From Nocardia fusca NBRC 14340 (lineage in GTDB: Bacteria; Actinomycetota; Actinomycetes; Mycobacteriales; Mycobacteriaceae): a stretch of DNA of 64,000 bases. The DNA lies in NCBI RefSeq assembly GCF_001618425.1, contig NZ_BDCU01000048.1, positions 1-64,000 on the forward strand, given 5' to 3'. Shown here one piece after another: positions 18,911 through 28,218 of this stretch. Position 1 is the stretch's first letter, and every line of letters starts with the position of its first letter. The notes beneath the pieces are model-generated. The model worked only from the letters and a program-made list of their open reading frames with translations, did not search any database and had not been told where the DNA came from. A program made the position numbers and the translations under genes.

Positions 18911-20248
18911 TCAGACGACAGGTGCCTGCGCCGGCTCTTTGCTTCCCGGAGCCTCCGGAGCCGGTACGAACAGCAGGGCGGCGAGCCCGGCGGCCAGCAC
19001 CACCAGCAGACCGCCGATACCGGCCCGGTCCGCCCCGAAACCCCAGACGAACAGGCCGAACAGGGTGGGTGCCAGGAACGAGGCGGCCCGCCCGGTCGTA
19101 GTGTAAAGACCGAACAGCTGCCCCTCCCGCCCGGGCGGTGTCAGCCGGGTGAGGAACGATCGCGCCGATGCCTGCGCCGGGCCGACGAACAGGGTCAGTG
19201 CCAGGCCGAAGATCCAGAACATCACGGCGCCCGACACCAGCAGCAGCACCGCACCGCACACCACCGCGGACAGCAGAGATACCGCGATCACCCGTTTCGG
19301 CCCGACCGTATCGTCGAACCGGCCGGCCACGACCGCTCCGAGCGCCGCGACGACATTGGCCGCGATACCGAAGAGCAGCACATCGGACTCGCTGATCCCG
19401 TAGACCTGCACGGCCAGCACCGCGCCGAATGCGAAGACACCGGCCAGGCCGTCCCGGAAGATCGCGCTGGCCAGCAGGAACCAGATGACGGTGCGATCGA
19501 GCGCCCACAGTTCTTTCAGGTCGCGCCACAGCACCCGGTAGGAGCCGAGCAATCCCGCGCTCGCCGCTCCGGGATCGGCCCGGGTTCGCGGCACCTCCGG
19601 CACCGCGAACAGCACCGGCAGCGCGAACACGCCGAACCAGACGGCGGCGAGCAGGACGACCAGCCGGATGTTCAGCCCGTCCTCGGTGCTCACCCCGAGC
19701 AGCCCCCGTTCCGGACCGTCGCCGACAATGAACCCGAAATAGCAGATCAGCAGTAGGAAGATGCCCCCGAAGTAACCCATGGCCCAACCGAATCCGGACA
19801 CCCGGCCCAGCGTCGCGGGGGTGGAAACCTGACGCAGCATCGCGTTGTAGGGCACGGTCGCGAGCTCGAGGAACACCGACCCCAGCGCGAGCAGCACCAG
19901 CCCGAGCCACAGGTAGGAGTACTGGTCCCGGACGAAGAACATCGCCGCCGTCAGCACCACGACGACGGCGGTCATGATCCCGAGCGAACGTTTGCGGTTC
20001 GCGGTCGCGTCGAAACGCTGACCGGTGACCGGCGCGGTCAGCGCGACGAGAAGTCCGGCCAGCCCCAGCGCCCACCCCAGCCAGGCACTGGCGGAGACAT
20101 CACCCGGCAGATCCTCGCCGACACTGTCGGTGAGGTACACCGCGAAGACGAAGGTGGTGATCACGGCGTGGAACGCGGCCGATCCCCAGTCCCACAGCCC
20201 CCATGCGACCATCTGCCCGCGCCCCGCCCGCGCGTCCACCTCGCTCAT
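18911..20248 (-). CDS. MFS transporter, UMF1/Atg22-like
   Basis: Twelve-helix major facilitator of 445 aa. The opening WGLWDWGSAAFHAVITTFVF and the segment PYNAMLRQVSTPATLGRVSGFGWAMGYFGGI are characteristic of the UMF1/Atg22 branch, whose bacterial members have undefined substrates. Loop motifs GQRFDATANRKRS (after TM2) and GRFDDTVGPKRVI (after TM8) are MFS signature-A-like. The ATG at 20248 follows AGGGTG by 6 bases; the open frame starts ten codons earlier without support. It is transcribed convergently with the TetR gene, whose stop is 21 bases away. A weak relative of the TetR palindrome lies about 120 bases upstream (see findings). Confidence 0.85.
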   Translation of the reverse strand: MSEVDARAGRGQMVAWGLWDWGSAAFHAVITTFVFAVYLTDSVGEDLPGDVSASAWLGWALGLAGLLVALTAPVTGQRFDATANRKRSLGIMTAVVVVLTAAMFFVRDQYSYLWLGLVLLALGSVFLELATVPYNAMLRQVSTPATLGRVSGFGWAMGYFGGIFLLLICYFGFIVGDGPERGLLGVSTEDGLNIRLVVLLAAVWFGVFALPVLFAVPEVPRTRADPGAASAGLLGSYRVLWRDLKELWALDRTVIWFLLASAIFRDGLAGVFAFGAVLAVQVYGISESDVLLFGIAANVVAALGAVVAGRFDDTVGPKRVIAVSLLSAVVCGAVLLLVSGAVMFWIFGLALTLFVGPAQASARSFLTRLTPPGREGQLFGLYTTTGRAASFLAPTLFGLFVWGFGADRAGIGGLLVVLAAGLAALLFVPAPEAPGSKEPAQAPVV

Positions 20249-20425
20249 ACCGCGCACCCTAATGGATCCACGGCGCACCGGCGGGACTACCGCGGACGGT
20301 CCGTTGACCGGTCCGGAGCCACGGTCGAAATACGGCGAGATAGCGGGTTGATCACGTCTGGGTCCGTCGAATGTACGGGCGTGGAGCGCAAACCCTATAG
20401 TCGGAGAATGTCTTTCGACTCGAAG

Positions 20426-20498
<73 letters not shown>

Positions 20499-20802
20499 GT
20501 GCTCCGCTGTGCGGTGCGGGACAGACATTAACAGGCTCGGGCCGCAGAAGTGAAATCGATATCCCGTCGGGCGGGTGTGAGCCGGCCGACACCGTAACGA
20601 CCGGCGCCCGGAACCCTATGTGTAGGTGGGCCGGCGACGCCGGAAGTGATCGTGGCGGTTGGGATCACCTCGGCGCGGCTGGCAGAATGATGTACGTGGT
20701 CTCGACCGATCCCGCTGCCGTGGGTCGAGGTGAGCAGGTGATCGGTCGGATCCGAAGCCATCGGCGTGTAGCGGGTGCGCCGAGACTTGAAACGGGGTTG
20801 AT
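20499..20802. other. Intergenic region, tRNA-Lys promoter side and ldtB leader
   Basis: 304 bases between divergent tRNA-Lys and the L,D-transpeptidase gene. It must hold both promoters. No hairpin, repeat or convincing small gene was seen. Confidence 0.5.
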
Positions 20803-22008
20803 ATGCATATTGGTGATCGGCGCAGGCCGGTCCGTCGGCTTTTCGGACCGCTGGCGCTCGTCGCGCTGGTCGTACTGGCGCTGACCGGTTGTTCCTCGTC
20901 GGAGGCGGCGGACGGAACCGTCGCCATCGACCGCAACCCCCTCACGGAGCTCATCAAGCCCAAGCTCGTCGCCCCTGTCAAAGACGGGGACATCGGCGTC
21001 TCGCCGGCCGAGGGCATGAAGTTCGAGATCACCGACGGCCTGTTCACCGAGGTCGCCCTGCTCAACCCCGACGATCAGCCGGTGGCCGGGCAGCTGGCAG
21101 CCGACGGCCGCAGCTGGTCCACCACCGAACCCCTCGGGTACAGCAAGACCTACCGCCTGCAGGCCCGCGCCAACGGTCTGGGTGGCGCGTCGACCGCCGG
21201 TATGAGTTTCACCACAACCGCGCCCGGCAATGTCACCAAGCCGTATCTGGTGCCCGGCGAGGGTGAAGTGGTCGGCATCGGCCAGCCGGTGGCGGTCCAG
21301 TTCGACGAGAACATCCCCGATCGCAAGGCCGCGCAGGACGCCATCACCATCAAGACCGATCCGCCGGTCGAGGGCGCCTTCTACTGGGTGAACAACCGTG
21401 AGGTCCGGTGGCGGCCCGAACATTTCTGGACCCCGGGCACCAAGGTGACGATCGATGTGAACGTCTACGGCAAGGACCTGGGCAACGGGCTCTACGGCCA
21501 AGACGACATCCACTCGAACTTCGTCATCGGCGACGCGGTGGTCTTCAAGGCCGACGACAACACGAAGATGGTCACCGTCGAGAAAAACGGCCAGATCATC
21601 CGCACCATGCCGACTTCGATGGGTAAGGACGACACACCCACCAACAACGGGGTGTACATCCTGGCGGACCGGCACGAACACATCGTCATGGACTCCTCCA
21701 CCTACGGTGTCGCGGTGAACTCACCCGACGGGTACCGCACCGACGTGGACTGGGCCACCCGGATGTCCTACAGCGGGATCTTCTTCCACTCGGCGCCGTG
21801 GTCGCTGGGCGCGCAGGGCAATACCAACACCAGCCACGGGTGCCTCAATCTCAGCCCCGAGGATGCCCAGTGGGTCTACAACACCGCCAAACGCGGTGAT
21901 ATCGCCATCGTGACGAATACGGTCGGCCCGGTCCTGTCCGGAACGGACGGGCTGGGTGACTGGAACATTCCGTGGCCGGAATGGAAAGCGGGCAACGCCT
22001 CGATGTGA
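20803..22008 (+). CDS. ldtB: L,D-transpeptidase lipoprotein, LdtMt2-like
   Basis: Forms 3-to-3 peptidoglycan cross-links outside the membrane; in mycobacteria LdtMt2 (Rv2518c) is a main enzyme of carbapenem-sensitive cross-linking. Seen in 401 aa: an arginine-rich start, a hydrophobic signal and lipobox LALTGC near residue 30, two immunoglobulin-like domains (about 45-150 and 150-250), then the YkuD catalytic domain (260-380) with HSAPWSLGAQGN and SHGCLNLSPEDAQW containing the catalytic His and Cys. The end TVGPVLSGTDGLGDWNIPWPEW is the family's C-terminal subdomain. ATG at 20803 with a weak GGGG ribosome site. It is monocistronic and ends at a strong bidirectional terminator. Confidence 0.95.
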   Translation: MHIGDRRRPVRRLFGPLALVALVVLALTGCSSSEAADGTVAIDRNPLTELIKPKLVAPVKDGDIGVSPAEGMKFEITDGLFTEVALLNPDDQPVAGQLAADGRSWSTTEPLGYSKTYRLQARANGLGGASTAGMSFTTTAPGNVTKPYLVPGEGEVVGIGQPVAVQFDENIPDRKAAQDAITIKTDPPVEGAFYWVNNREVRWRPEHFWTPGTKVTIDVNVYGKDLGNGLYGQDDIHSNFVIGDAVVFKADDNTKMVTVEKNGQIIRTMPTSMGKDDTPTNNGVYILADRHEHIVMDSSTYGVAVNSPDGYRTDVDWATRMSYSGIFFHSAPWSLGAQGNTNTSHGCLNLSPEDAQWVYNTAKRGDIAIVTNTVGPVLSGTDGLGDWNIPWPEWKAGNASM

Positions 22009-22027
22009 TGCTCGTAGGTGATAAGCC

Positions 22028-22062
22028 GGTGCCGGGTCCCGCTGGGGCCCGGCACCTCGTTT
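22028..22062. terminator. Bidirectional terminator between ldtB and the ABC exporter operon
   Basis: Stem starting GGTGCCGGG and closing CCCGGCACC, with one bulged T, followed on the plus strand by TCGTTTTT. It lies between two convergent stop codons. Confidence 0.85.
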
Positions 22063-22063
22063 T

Positions 22064-23059
22064 TCAGCGCGCGGTTTCGTAGATCCGCCGCACGATGTCC
22101 TCGATATCGGGCTCCTCGATCGAGAGGTCGCGTACCTCGGCCCGGGCCGATACCTCGGCCAGCAGCTGCGCGGCGGTGGTCGTCTCGGCGTCGAAGGCCA
22201 GCCGCTGCCGCATACCCTCCGCCTCGACCGAAATCAGTTCGGCACCCGCGAGGCCGTCGAGGGCCGGTGCGGGTGCGGCGAGGTCGACGACCAGCACCCG
22301 CTGCGCGCCCACCGTCGCCCCGAGTCCGGGCAACGAGCCGTTGTAGGCCAATCGCCCGTGATCCACCACCAGCACCCGGTCGCAGAGTCGCTCGATATCG
22401 CCCATATCGTGGGTGGTCAGCACCAGGGTGGTGCCGCGTTCGGCGCGTTCGGTCCGCAGGAATTCGCGCAGGCGCTGTTTGGAGAGCACATCCAACCCGA
22501 TGGTGGGCTCGTCGAGGATGATCAACTCCGGGCAGTGCAGCAGCGCCGCGGCCACCTCGGCGCGCATCCGCTGCCCCAGCGACAACTGCCGGACCGGCGT
22601 GTCGAGCGTATCGGCCATTTCCAGCTGGTCGACCAGTTCCGCGGTGCGCGCCCGCCCGGCCGCGGGGTCGAGCCGGTGGATCGCGGCCAGGATCGTGAAC
22701 GATTCCCGCAGCGGCAGATCCCACCACAGCTGGGAACGCTGCCCGAATACGACGCCGATCCGGCTCGCCAGTTCCCGGCGCTGCCGGATGGGTTCCAGAC
22801 CGCAGGTGCGCACCGAGCCGGAGGTCGGCACCAGGATGCCGGTGAGCATTTTGATCGTGGTCGACTTCCCGGCGCCGTTGGCGCCGATATAGCCGACCGC
22901 CGCGCCGCGCTCGACCCGGAAGGTCATGGCGTCGACCGCCGTGACCACCTCGCGGCGCGAACGCAGCCCCTTCCCGGTCCGGCGGGTGAAACACCTGGTC
23001 AGCCTGTCGACCTCAATGATCGTATCGCCATTTGTACCGTCGTACCCCATCTCAGCCAC
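22064..23059 (-). CDS. ABC-2 type exporter, ATP-binding subunit
   Basis: ATPase of 331 aa (NatA/daunorubicin-exporter-like). Walker A GANGAGKSTT near residue 60, the Q-loop segment GVVFGQRSQLWWDLP, signature LSLGQRMRAEVA and Walker B LIILDEPTIGLD, with TTHDMGDIERL after it. The C-terminal extension of about 90 residues ends SIEEPDIEDIVRRIYETAR. GTG at 23059 overlaps the upstream permease stop; an ATG at 23050, one base after that stop (TGAGATG), is equally possible. Last gene of a three-gene operon with two permeases of the ABC2 membrane type 6 (DUF990-like) group. The substrate is unknown. Confidence 0.88.
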   Translation of the reverse strand: MAEMGYDGTNGDTIIEVDRLTRCFTRRTGKGLRSRREVVTAVDAMTFRVERGAAVGYIGANGAGKSTTIKMLTGILVPTSGSVRTCGLEPIRQRRELASRIGVVFGQRSQLWWDLPLRESFTILAAIHRLDPAAGRARTAELVDQLEMADTLDTPVRQLSLGQRMRAEVAAALLHCPELIILDEPTIGLDVLSKQRLREFLRTERAERGTTLVLTTHDMGDIERLCDRVLVVDHGRLAYNGSLPGLGATVGAQRVLVVDLAAPAPALDGLAGAELISVEAEGMRQRLAFDAETTTAAQLLAEVSARAEVRDLSIEEPDIEDIVRRIYETAR

Positions 23060-23900
23060 CGCCGCTCTGATAGTGCTTCGTCCCGATTCGCCACATCACC
23101 CACGCCAGCACCCACACCCACGCCGCCGCGAGCGGCGCGCACCAGGCGAGCCAGGACGGCATCCCGGCGGGGCCGGGTAGATCCAGTAGTGCCAGCGTCG
23201 GGAGGTAGGCGGTGAACGCCACCGGTATCGCGACGCAGAACAGCAGTTTCAACGGTGCGGGGAAGATCGACGCGGGTTGCGTCGCCGCGAAAGATCCACC
23301 GTAGGTGAAGCTGTTGGTCATCTCCGCCCCGTCGATCAGAAAGAACTGGCAACCCGCGGCCACCACGAACAGACCGCCGAACAGGACGGTGCCGCTCACC
23401 ACCGTCAGCGCGATCAGCGCCACGGACCCGACCGCCCAATCGATCTCGTTGCGTACCAGTCCGACGGTCAGCACCACCAGCGCGACCGTGGCCCGGGCCA
23501 GGCGGCGCAGGGAGAAATCGCTGGTGATCAATTGCAGCAGTACCGGCTGCGGGCGCAGATGGTAGATATCGAGCTGCCCGAGGCGGATGAGCTTCGGCAG
23601 TTTGTCCAGGTGGCCGAACACCAGCTGGGCCAGCGCGAAGGCCAGATTGCTCAGACCGAACAGCAGCAGCGCGGCGTCCAGGTCCAGCCCGCCCAGCACC
23701 TTCGCCTGATGGAATATCACCCATACCTCGGCGAATTCGGCCAGCCCGACCAGGGTCGCCCCCGCCATATCGCTGGCGAAGGACAACCGATAGGTGCGCT
23801 GCGCCCGGATCCGGGACCGCAGAACCGCAGCATAGGGAGTGAATCGGTCGCCGGCGGGAACCCGCCGGTTCTCCGGCGGACGCACGGCGGTCTCAACCAC
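23052..23900 (-). CDS. ABC-2 type exporter, permease subunit
   Basis: Six-helix permease of 282 aa (YRLSFASDMAGATLVGLAEF; LLLFGLSNLAFALAQLVFG; ATVALVVLTVGLV; VALIALTVVSGTVLFGGLFVV; LFCVAIPVAFTAYLPTLALL; CAPLAAAWVWVLAWVMW), paired with the neighbouring permease to form a heterodimer. Start: GTG at 23900 with GGAGG six bases upstream, lying inside the end of the upstream gene (8-base overlap), so it is translationally coupled. A much longer open frame upstream in the same phase is a shadow of the other permease. Confidence 0.85.
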   Translation of the reverse strand: MVETAVRPPENRRVPAGDRFTPYAAVLRSRIRAQRTYRLSFASDMAGATLVGLAEFAEVWVIFHQAKVLGGLDLDAALLLFGLSNLAFALAQLVFGHLDKLPKLIRLGQLDIYHLRPQPVLLQLITSDFSLRRLARATVALVVLTVGLVRNEIDWAVGSVALIALTVVSGTVLFGGLFVVAAGCQFFLIDGAEMTNSFTYGGSFAATQPASIFPAPLKLLFCVAIPVAFTAYLPTLALLDLPGPAGMPSWLAWCAPLAAAWVWVLAWVMWRIGTKHYQSGGG

Positions 23901-24720
23901 CCTGCACCTCCAGTTTCCGCCGCCCCGCGGCCAGCAGGACGCGGCCCAGCACGAGGACGACCAGCAGCCAGCAGACCTGCGTACCCACCAGCTGCGCCGC
24001 ATCCCAGCCCGTGACCCGGCCGGACAGCACATCCACCGGTACCTGCAGCATCGACGGGAACGGCGTGCACTCGGCGATACGCCGTAGCCAGTCCGGGAAG
24101 ACGTGCACCGGGACGAACAGCCCGGCGAGGAACGGTCCGCCGACCTGATACAGCGTCCGCAGCCCCCGGGTCTCCACCACCCAGAATCCGGCGGTGGTGA
24201 GCACGAACAGGGACAGGAACGAGATGGCCGCGGCAAGAACGACACTGAGGAGACCGAGCAGGTAGGACTCGGGCGTGCTGGGGAACACCAATCCGAAGGT
24301 GAGCGCACCGACCAGCAGGCTCGGTATCCCCCGGGGGAGCAGGGTGCACAACGCCCGGCCGAGATCGGCGGCGAGATTACCCAGTTGCACATCGACCGGC
24401 CGCAGGAAATCGATCGCGATATCACCGTTACGGACCCGTTCGGCCAGTTCCAGTTCGGCGGCCATGAACTGCAGCGCGCCGAGCAGCCCCTGGGAGATCC
24501 AGACGTAGGCACCGATACTGCCCGCATCGTATCCGCCGAACCCGCCGGTGGCTTCGATCGCGGCGACCATCACCGACGCGCGGACGAAGCCGAACACACA
24601 GTTGGTGAACAGCCCACCGAACATGGCCAGCTTGTACCGCCACTGCCGGCGGAACCCCGCCACCACGAGCCGCCAGTAAACACCGGCCGTACCCCGGAGA
24701 TCGACCGCAGTGGCCGACAC
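23893..24720 (-). CDS. ABC-2 type exporter, permease subunit (first gene of operon)
   Basis: Permease of about 275 aa with six hydrophobic segments (LAMFGGLFTNCVFGFVRASV; GAYVWISQGLLGALQFMAAE; GIPSLLVGALTFGLVF; LLGLLSVVLAAAISFLSLFVL; VGGPFLAGLFVPVHVFP; VCWLLVVLVLGRVLLAA) and the typical soluble motif RVRNGDIAIDFLRPVDVQLGNLAADLGRA. Three GTG codons compete: 24747 has no ribosome site and 24726 lies on it, while 24720 is six bases after AGGGGG and is preferred. It heads the operon permease-permease-ATPase. Confidence 0.83.
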   Translation of the reverse strand: MSATAVDLRGTAGVYWRLVVAGFRRQWRYKLAMFGGLFTNCVFGFVRASVMVAAIEATGGFGGYDAGSIGAYVWISQGLLGALQFMAAELELAERVRNGDIAIDFLRPVDVQLGNLAADLGRALCTLLPRGIPSLLVGALTFGLVFPSTPESYLLGLLSVVLAAAISFLSLFVLTTAGFWVVETRGLRTLYQVGGPFLAGLFVPVHVFPDWLRRIAECTPFPSMLQVPVDVLSGRVTGWDAAQLVGTQVCWLLVVLVLGRVLLAAGRRKLEVQGG

Positions 24721-24803
24721 GGTCACCCCCCTGCTTTGCGCGGACACAAAGCCGCCAGCCTACCGCGCCGCTACAGGCCGGAAAAGCGATTATCGAGTGG
24801 CCC

Positions 24804-26843
24804 TCACAATCGCGCGGCCAGCCGGGTGCCCTGCTCGATGGCCCGTTTCGCGTCGAGTTCGGCGGCCAGTTCGGCGCCGCCGATCAGGTGTGTCGGCACC
24901 CCTGCGGCGATCAGTTCCGATTCGAGGTCACGCACCGATTCCTGTCCGGCGCAGACGATCACATTGTCGACCGGGATCACCCGAGCCCGCTCGCGCTTCG
25001 GACCGAAGCTGATGTGCAGCCCCGCGTCGTCGATCCGCTCGTAGTTCACCCCGCCGATCTGCTCGACCCCTTTGGCGTTCAGCGCCGCCCGATGGACCCA
25101 GCCGCTCGTTTTCCCGAGCCCTTTTCCGAAGGCCGTGTCCTTGCGCTGTAACAGCACGACCTCGCGGGCCGCGGGCGCCGGGCGGGCGGCGCGCAACTGG
25201 CCGCGTAATTGTTCGTCGTCGGTATCGACACCCCACTCCTCGCGCCACTCGTCCGGTTTCAGCGCCGGATGCCCGTCCACGACCAGGTATTCGCTCACGT
25301 CGAAACCGATTCCACCGGCGCCGATCACCGCGACCCGCTTGCCCACCGCTCTGCCGTCCCGTACCAGTTCCGCGTATGAGAGCACCATCGGATGGTCGAT
25401 ACCCGGGATATCGGGGATACGCGGCCGGACCCCTGTCGCCAGGACGACCTCGTCGTACCGCCGGTCGATCAGTTCGGCCGCGGTGACACGGGTGTTCAGA
25501 TGCACCTGCACACCGGTGAGATCCAATTTGCGGGTGAAGTAGCGGATCGACTCGTCGAACTCCTCTTTGCCCGGAATCCGGCGCGCGATATCGAACTGCC
25601 CGCCGATCCGGTCGAGTGCCTCGAACAGGTCCACCCGGTGGCCGCGCTCGGCCAGATTCACCGCCGCCGAGAGCCCGGCCGGCCCGGCCCCGACCACCGC
25701 GATGCTCTTCACGCGCCGGGTGGGCAGCAGGATGAGTTCGGTTTCCCGGCCGGCCCGCGGGTTCAGCAGGCACGACACCGTACGGTGCTGGAAGGCGTGA
25801 TCGAGGCATGCCTGGTTGCAGGCGATACAGGTATTGATCTCGTCGGTGCGGCCGGTGGCGGCCTTGTCGGCCCATTCCGGGTCGGCCAGCAGCGGTCTGG
25901 CCATGGAGATCAGCTGGGCGTCGCCGCGGGTCAGGATCTCCTCGGCGATCTCGGGCATATTGATGCGGTTCGAGGCGCATACCGGGATCCCCACGGCCGC
26001 GGTGATCTTCGCGGTGAACTCGACGAAGGCCGCGCGCGGTACCGAGGTCACGATCGTGGGCACTCGCGCCTCGTGCCAGCCGATATCCGTATTGAGAATA
26101 TCGACGCCCGCACTCTCCAATTCCCGGGCGAGCGTAAGGATCTCATCGAAGGTCTGCCCGTTCTCCACCAATTCCGCCATCGATAAACGGAAGACGATCA
26201 GAAAATCGGCACCGACCGCCGCCCGGGTGCGCCGCACGATTTCCACCGCGAGCCGCCGGCGATTCTCGGCGGAACCACCCCAGCGATCGGTTCGTCTATT
26301 CGTGCGTGGCGCGAGGAATTGGTTGATGAAATAACCCTCCCCGCCCATTATTTCGACCCCGTCGTACCCCGCGAAACGTGCGAGTTCGGCGCACCGGGCG
26401 TAATCGTCGATGGTCCGCCGAATTCCACGGTCGGAAAGAGCGCGAGGGCGGAACGGATTGATCGGTGCCTTGATCGAGGAGGCGGACACGCTGCCGGGGA
26501 CATAGGCGTAGCGCCCGGCGTGCAGGATCTGCAGCGCGATCCTGCCTCCGGCCTCGTGCACCGCGCGCGTGATCACCCGATGGCGGTAGGCCTCGGTCCG
26601 GTTGGTCAGTTTCGCGCCGAACGGCAGCAACCACCCGGTGCGATTGGGGGCGTAACCACCGGTGATGATGAGGCCGACCCCACCGCGGGCGCGTTCGGCG
26701 AAATAGGCGGCCAGCCGGTTCGTATCCCAGGCCCGGTCCTCCAGGCCGGTGTGCATGGACCCCATGACCACCCTGTTGCGCAGTGTGGTGTGCCCGACCT
26801 CGAGCGGGGTGAACAGCTGCGGATAACTCGGCGTCGAGTACAT
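24804..26843 (-). CDS. fadH: 2,4-dienoyl-CoA reductase / Old Yellow Enzyme with FeS and FAD domains
   Basis: 679-aa flavoenzyme that in E. coli (FadH) reduces 2,4-dienoyl-CoA during degradation of unsaturated fatty acids. Layout: FMN TIM barrel, residues about 5-370 (LFTPLEVGHTTLRNRVVMGSM, GYDGVEIMGGEGYFINQFL, RTNRRTDRWGGS); [4Fe-4S] cysteines in CIACNQACLDHAF and SCLLNPRAG near 340-370; FAD/NADPH domain with VAVVGAGPAGLSAAVNLAERGH near 385 and VAVIGAGGIGFDVSEYL near 530. ATG at 26843 has AAGAGG 7-8 bases upstream; the frame is open 44 codons further without similarity. Rv1175c is the mycobacterial relative. The exact substrate is not certain, since related enzymes act on other enoyl compounds. 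Confidence 0.88.
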   Translation of the reverse strand: MYSTPSYPQLFTPLEVGHTTLRNRVVMGSMHTGLEDRAWDTNRLAAYFAERARGGVGLIITGGYAPNRTGWLLPFGAKLTNRTEAYRHRVITRAVHEAGGRIALQILHAGRYAYVPGSVSASSIKAPINPFRPRALSDRGIRRTIDDYARCAELARFAGYDGVEIMGGEGYFINQFLAPRTNRRTDRWGGSAENRRRLAVEIVRRTRAAVGADFLIVFRLSMAELVENGQTFDEILTLARELESAGVDILNTDIGWHEARVPTIVTSVPRAAFVEFTAKITAAVGIPVCASNRINMPEIAEEILTRGDAQLISMARPLLADPEWADKAATGRTDEINTCIACNQACLDHAFQHRTVSCLLNPRAGRETELILLPTRRVKSIAVVGAGPAGLSAAVNLAERGHRVDLFEALDRIGGQFDIARRIPGKEEFDESIRYFTRKLDLTGVQVHLNTRVTAAELIDRRYDEVVLATGVRPRIPDIPGIDHPMVLSYAELVRDGRAVGKRVAVIGAGGIGFDVSEYLVVDGHPALKPDEWREEWGVDTDDEQLRGQLRAARPAPAAREVVLLQRKDTAFGKGLGKTSGWVHRAALNAKGVEQIGGVNYERIDDAGLHISFGPKRERARVIPVDNVIVCAGQESVRDLESELIAAGVPTHLIGGAELAAELDAKRAIEQGTRLAARL

Positions 26844-27579
26844 CGCGGGCCCTCTTTCCGATATCGGTCCGGCCCCGCGGCGACCCGGCCGCCGGGCCTC
26901 CATGACCTCATCACACCATTTCGCCGCGGCACCGTTCCACCCCCGGAAGCGCACCACTGTGGGAAAGCCGGTCATCCCCGGGGCCGGCGCACCCGGGCAG
27001 CACCCACGCGACCACCCCGTTTTCCCATCACGGAACCATCACGAACACCTGAATCCATCGTTACCGATCAGAAATTTTGTGTCCTGCGCCACAAGAGGTT
27101 TAGTACCATTTCCCCAGGTCGTCGCGGAGATGCAACGTGTTCATTTCCCACTTCAAGATCGCACTTAAGATTTTCTCAGGCTCCGTTTACCTGCTGTTCA
27201 CCTACTGTGACCATTCTGAGATCCGGTCATAAACGACCTGAAGTTCGGCTAGTCCGCGATGTTGTGGACACAGGGTTGGAAACAACCGCGAAAACTCGCC
27301 GGCGCGACAACCACAAACGGTATCGCGATAGTCGAACTCGAGTCCACTCGACTTCACCACAGTGTGGAGTTCCTGCGGGCGCGGCGGACCGGGAAACCAC
27401 CCGGTAACCGCGATCAAGCGCCATCCGGACCCGGACCGGCCTGCGTTCGGTGTCACACAAAAGAACCCGACAACAGCACAGTCATGTTTTTCCGGTCGCG
27501 GGCCACCTGCTCGCACCGAAGATCCGTGCTGCCCGAACCGGGCCGGATCCCGAGACCGAACAAGGAACCGAATCCGATC
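26844..27579. other. Long divergent intergenic region
   Basis: 736 bases between the flavoenzyme and the transglycosylase gene, with lower GC than the surroundings around 27,030-27,250. No convincing ORF, tRNA or terminator was seen. It probably contains two promoters and a long leader for the transglycosylase mRNA. A CCGAATCCG just before the start codon recalls part of the c-di-AMP riboswitch but the rest of that structure was not found. Confidence 0.4.
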
Positions 27580-28218
27580 ATGCCTTCCCACAGTTTCCCC
27601 AGCCTGCGCCGTCGTACCAAGCGCGAAGTCTTCGGCTTCGCCCTCGCCACGGCCGGCATCGTCGCCGTCACCGCCTCCTCCGCGGTCTCCATGGCCGACG
27701 ACAGCTCCCCCAGCCGGGTTGCCATGGTCGCCGAGCAGGCGCCCGCCCCCGTGACCACCGAAGCGACCGCCATCGCCGCGCCCGCCGCCCAGGCCGAGAT
27801 CATCCCGGCTCCGGCGCCCGCCCCCGAAGCGCTGGCCGCTCCGGCTCCGGCCCCCGCCCCCGAAGCGGCACCCGCGCCGGCGCCCGCCCCGGTCTACCCC
27901 AACAACCTGGACGGCTGGATCCACGAAGCCATGGACATCATGGCCGCGAACGGCATCCCCGGCAGCTTCGAGGGCATCAAGCGCAACATCCTGCGGGAAT
28001 CCTCGGGTGATCCGGGCGCCATCAACCTGTGGGACTCCAATGCCGCCATGGGCATCCCCTCCAAGGGCCTGCTCCAGGTGATCGACCCCACCTTCGCCGC
28101 GTACCACGTGCCCGGCACCCCTTACGACGTGTGGAACCCGGTCTCCAACATCGCGGCGGCCTGCAACTACGCCGCCCACCGGTACGGCTCCATGGACAAC
28201 GTCAACAGCGCGTACTGA
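27580..28218 (+). CDS. Secreted lytic transglycosylase-like protein (SLT domain)
   Basis: Exported peptidoglycan-acting protein, 212 aa. It has a Sec-type signal (SLRRRTKREVFGFALATAGIVAVTASSAVSMA), a Pro/Ala-rich linker at about residues 60-105 (repeats of PAPAPE), then an SLT/lysozyme-like domain from 107 to the end. The domain carries the likely catalytic glutamate in NILRESSGDPGAINLWD, the SKGLLQVIDPTFAAYH motif, and ends at AACNYAAHRYGSMDNVNSAY. The domain is about 100 residues, as in actinobacterial single-domain transglycosylases. Start ATG 27580 with AGGA 12 bases before it. The frame is open far upstream but without signal-peptide character. Confidence 0.85.
   Translation: MPSHSFPSLRRRTKREVFGFALATAGIVAVTASSAVSMADDSSPSRVAMVAEQAPAPVTTEATAIAAPAAQAEIIPAPAPAPEALAAPAPAPAPEAAPAPAPAPVYPNNLDGWIHEAMDIMAANGIPGSFEGIKRNILRESSGDPGAINLWDSNAAMGIPSKGLLQVIDPTFAAYHVPGTPYDVWNPVSNIAAACNYAAHRYGSMDNVNSAY

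Noticed and set aside
23901..24527. N-terminal extension of the second ABC permease to 24,527
   Set aside because: It overlaps the first permease in another frame, and its translation is Cys/Arg/Ser-rich; the GTG at 23,900 with GGAGG is the true start.
27330..27579. Possible c-di-AMP (ydaO) riboswitch before the transglycosylase gene
   Set aside because: Only CCGAATCCG fits; the G-rich block and the GTCAGCTAACC-type block of the known motif were not found.
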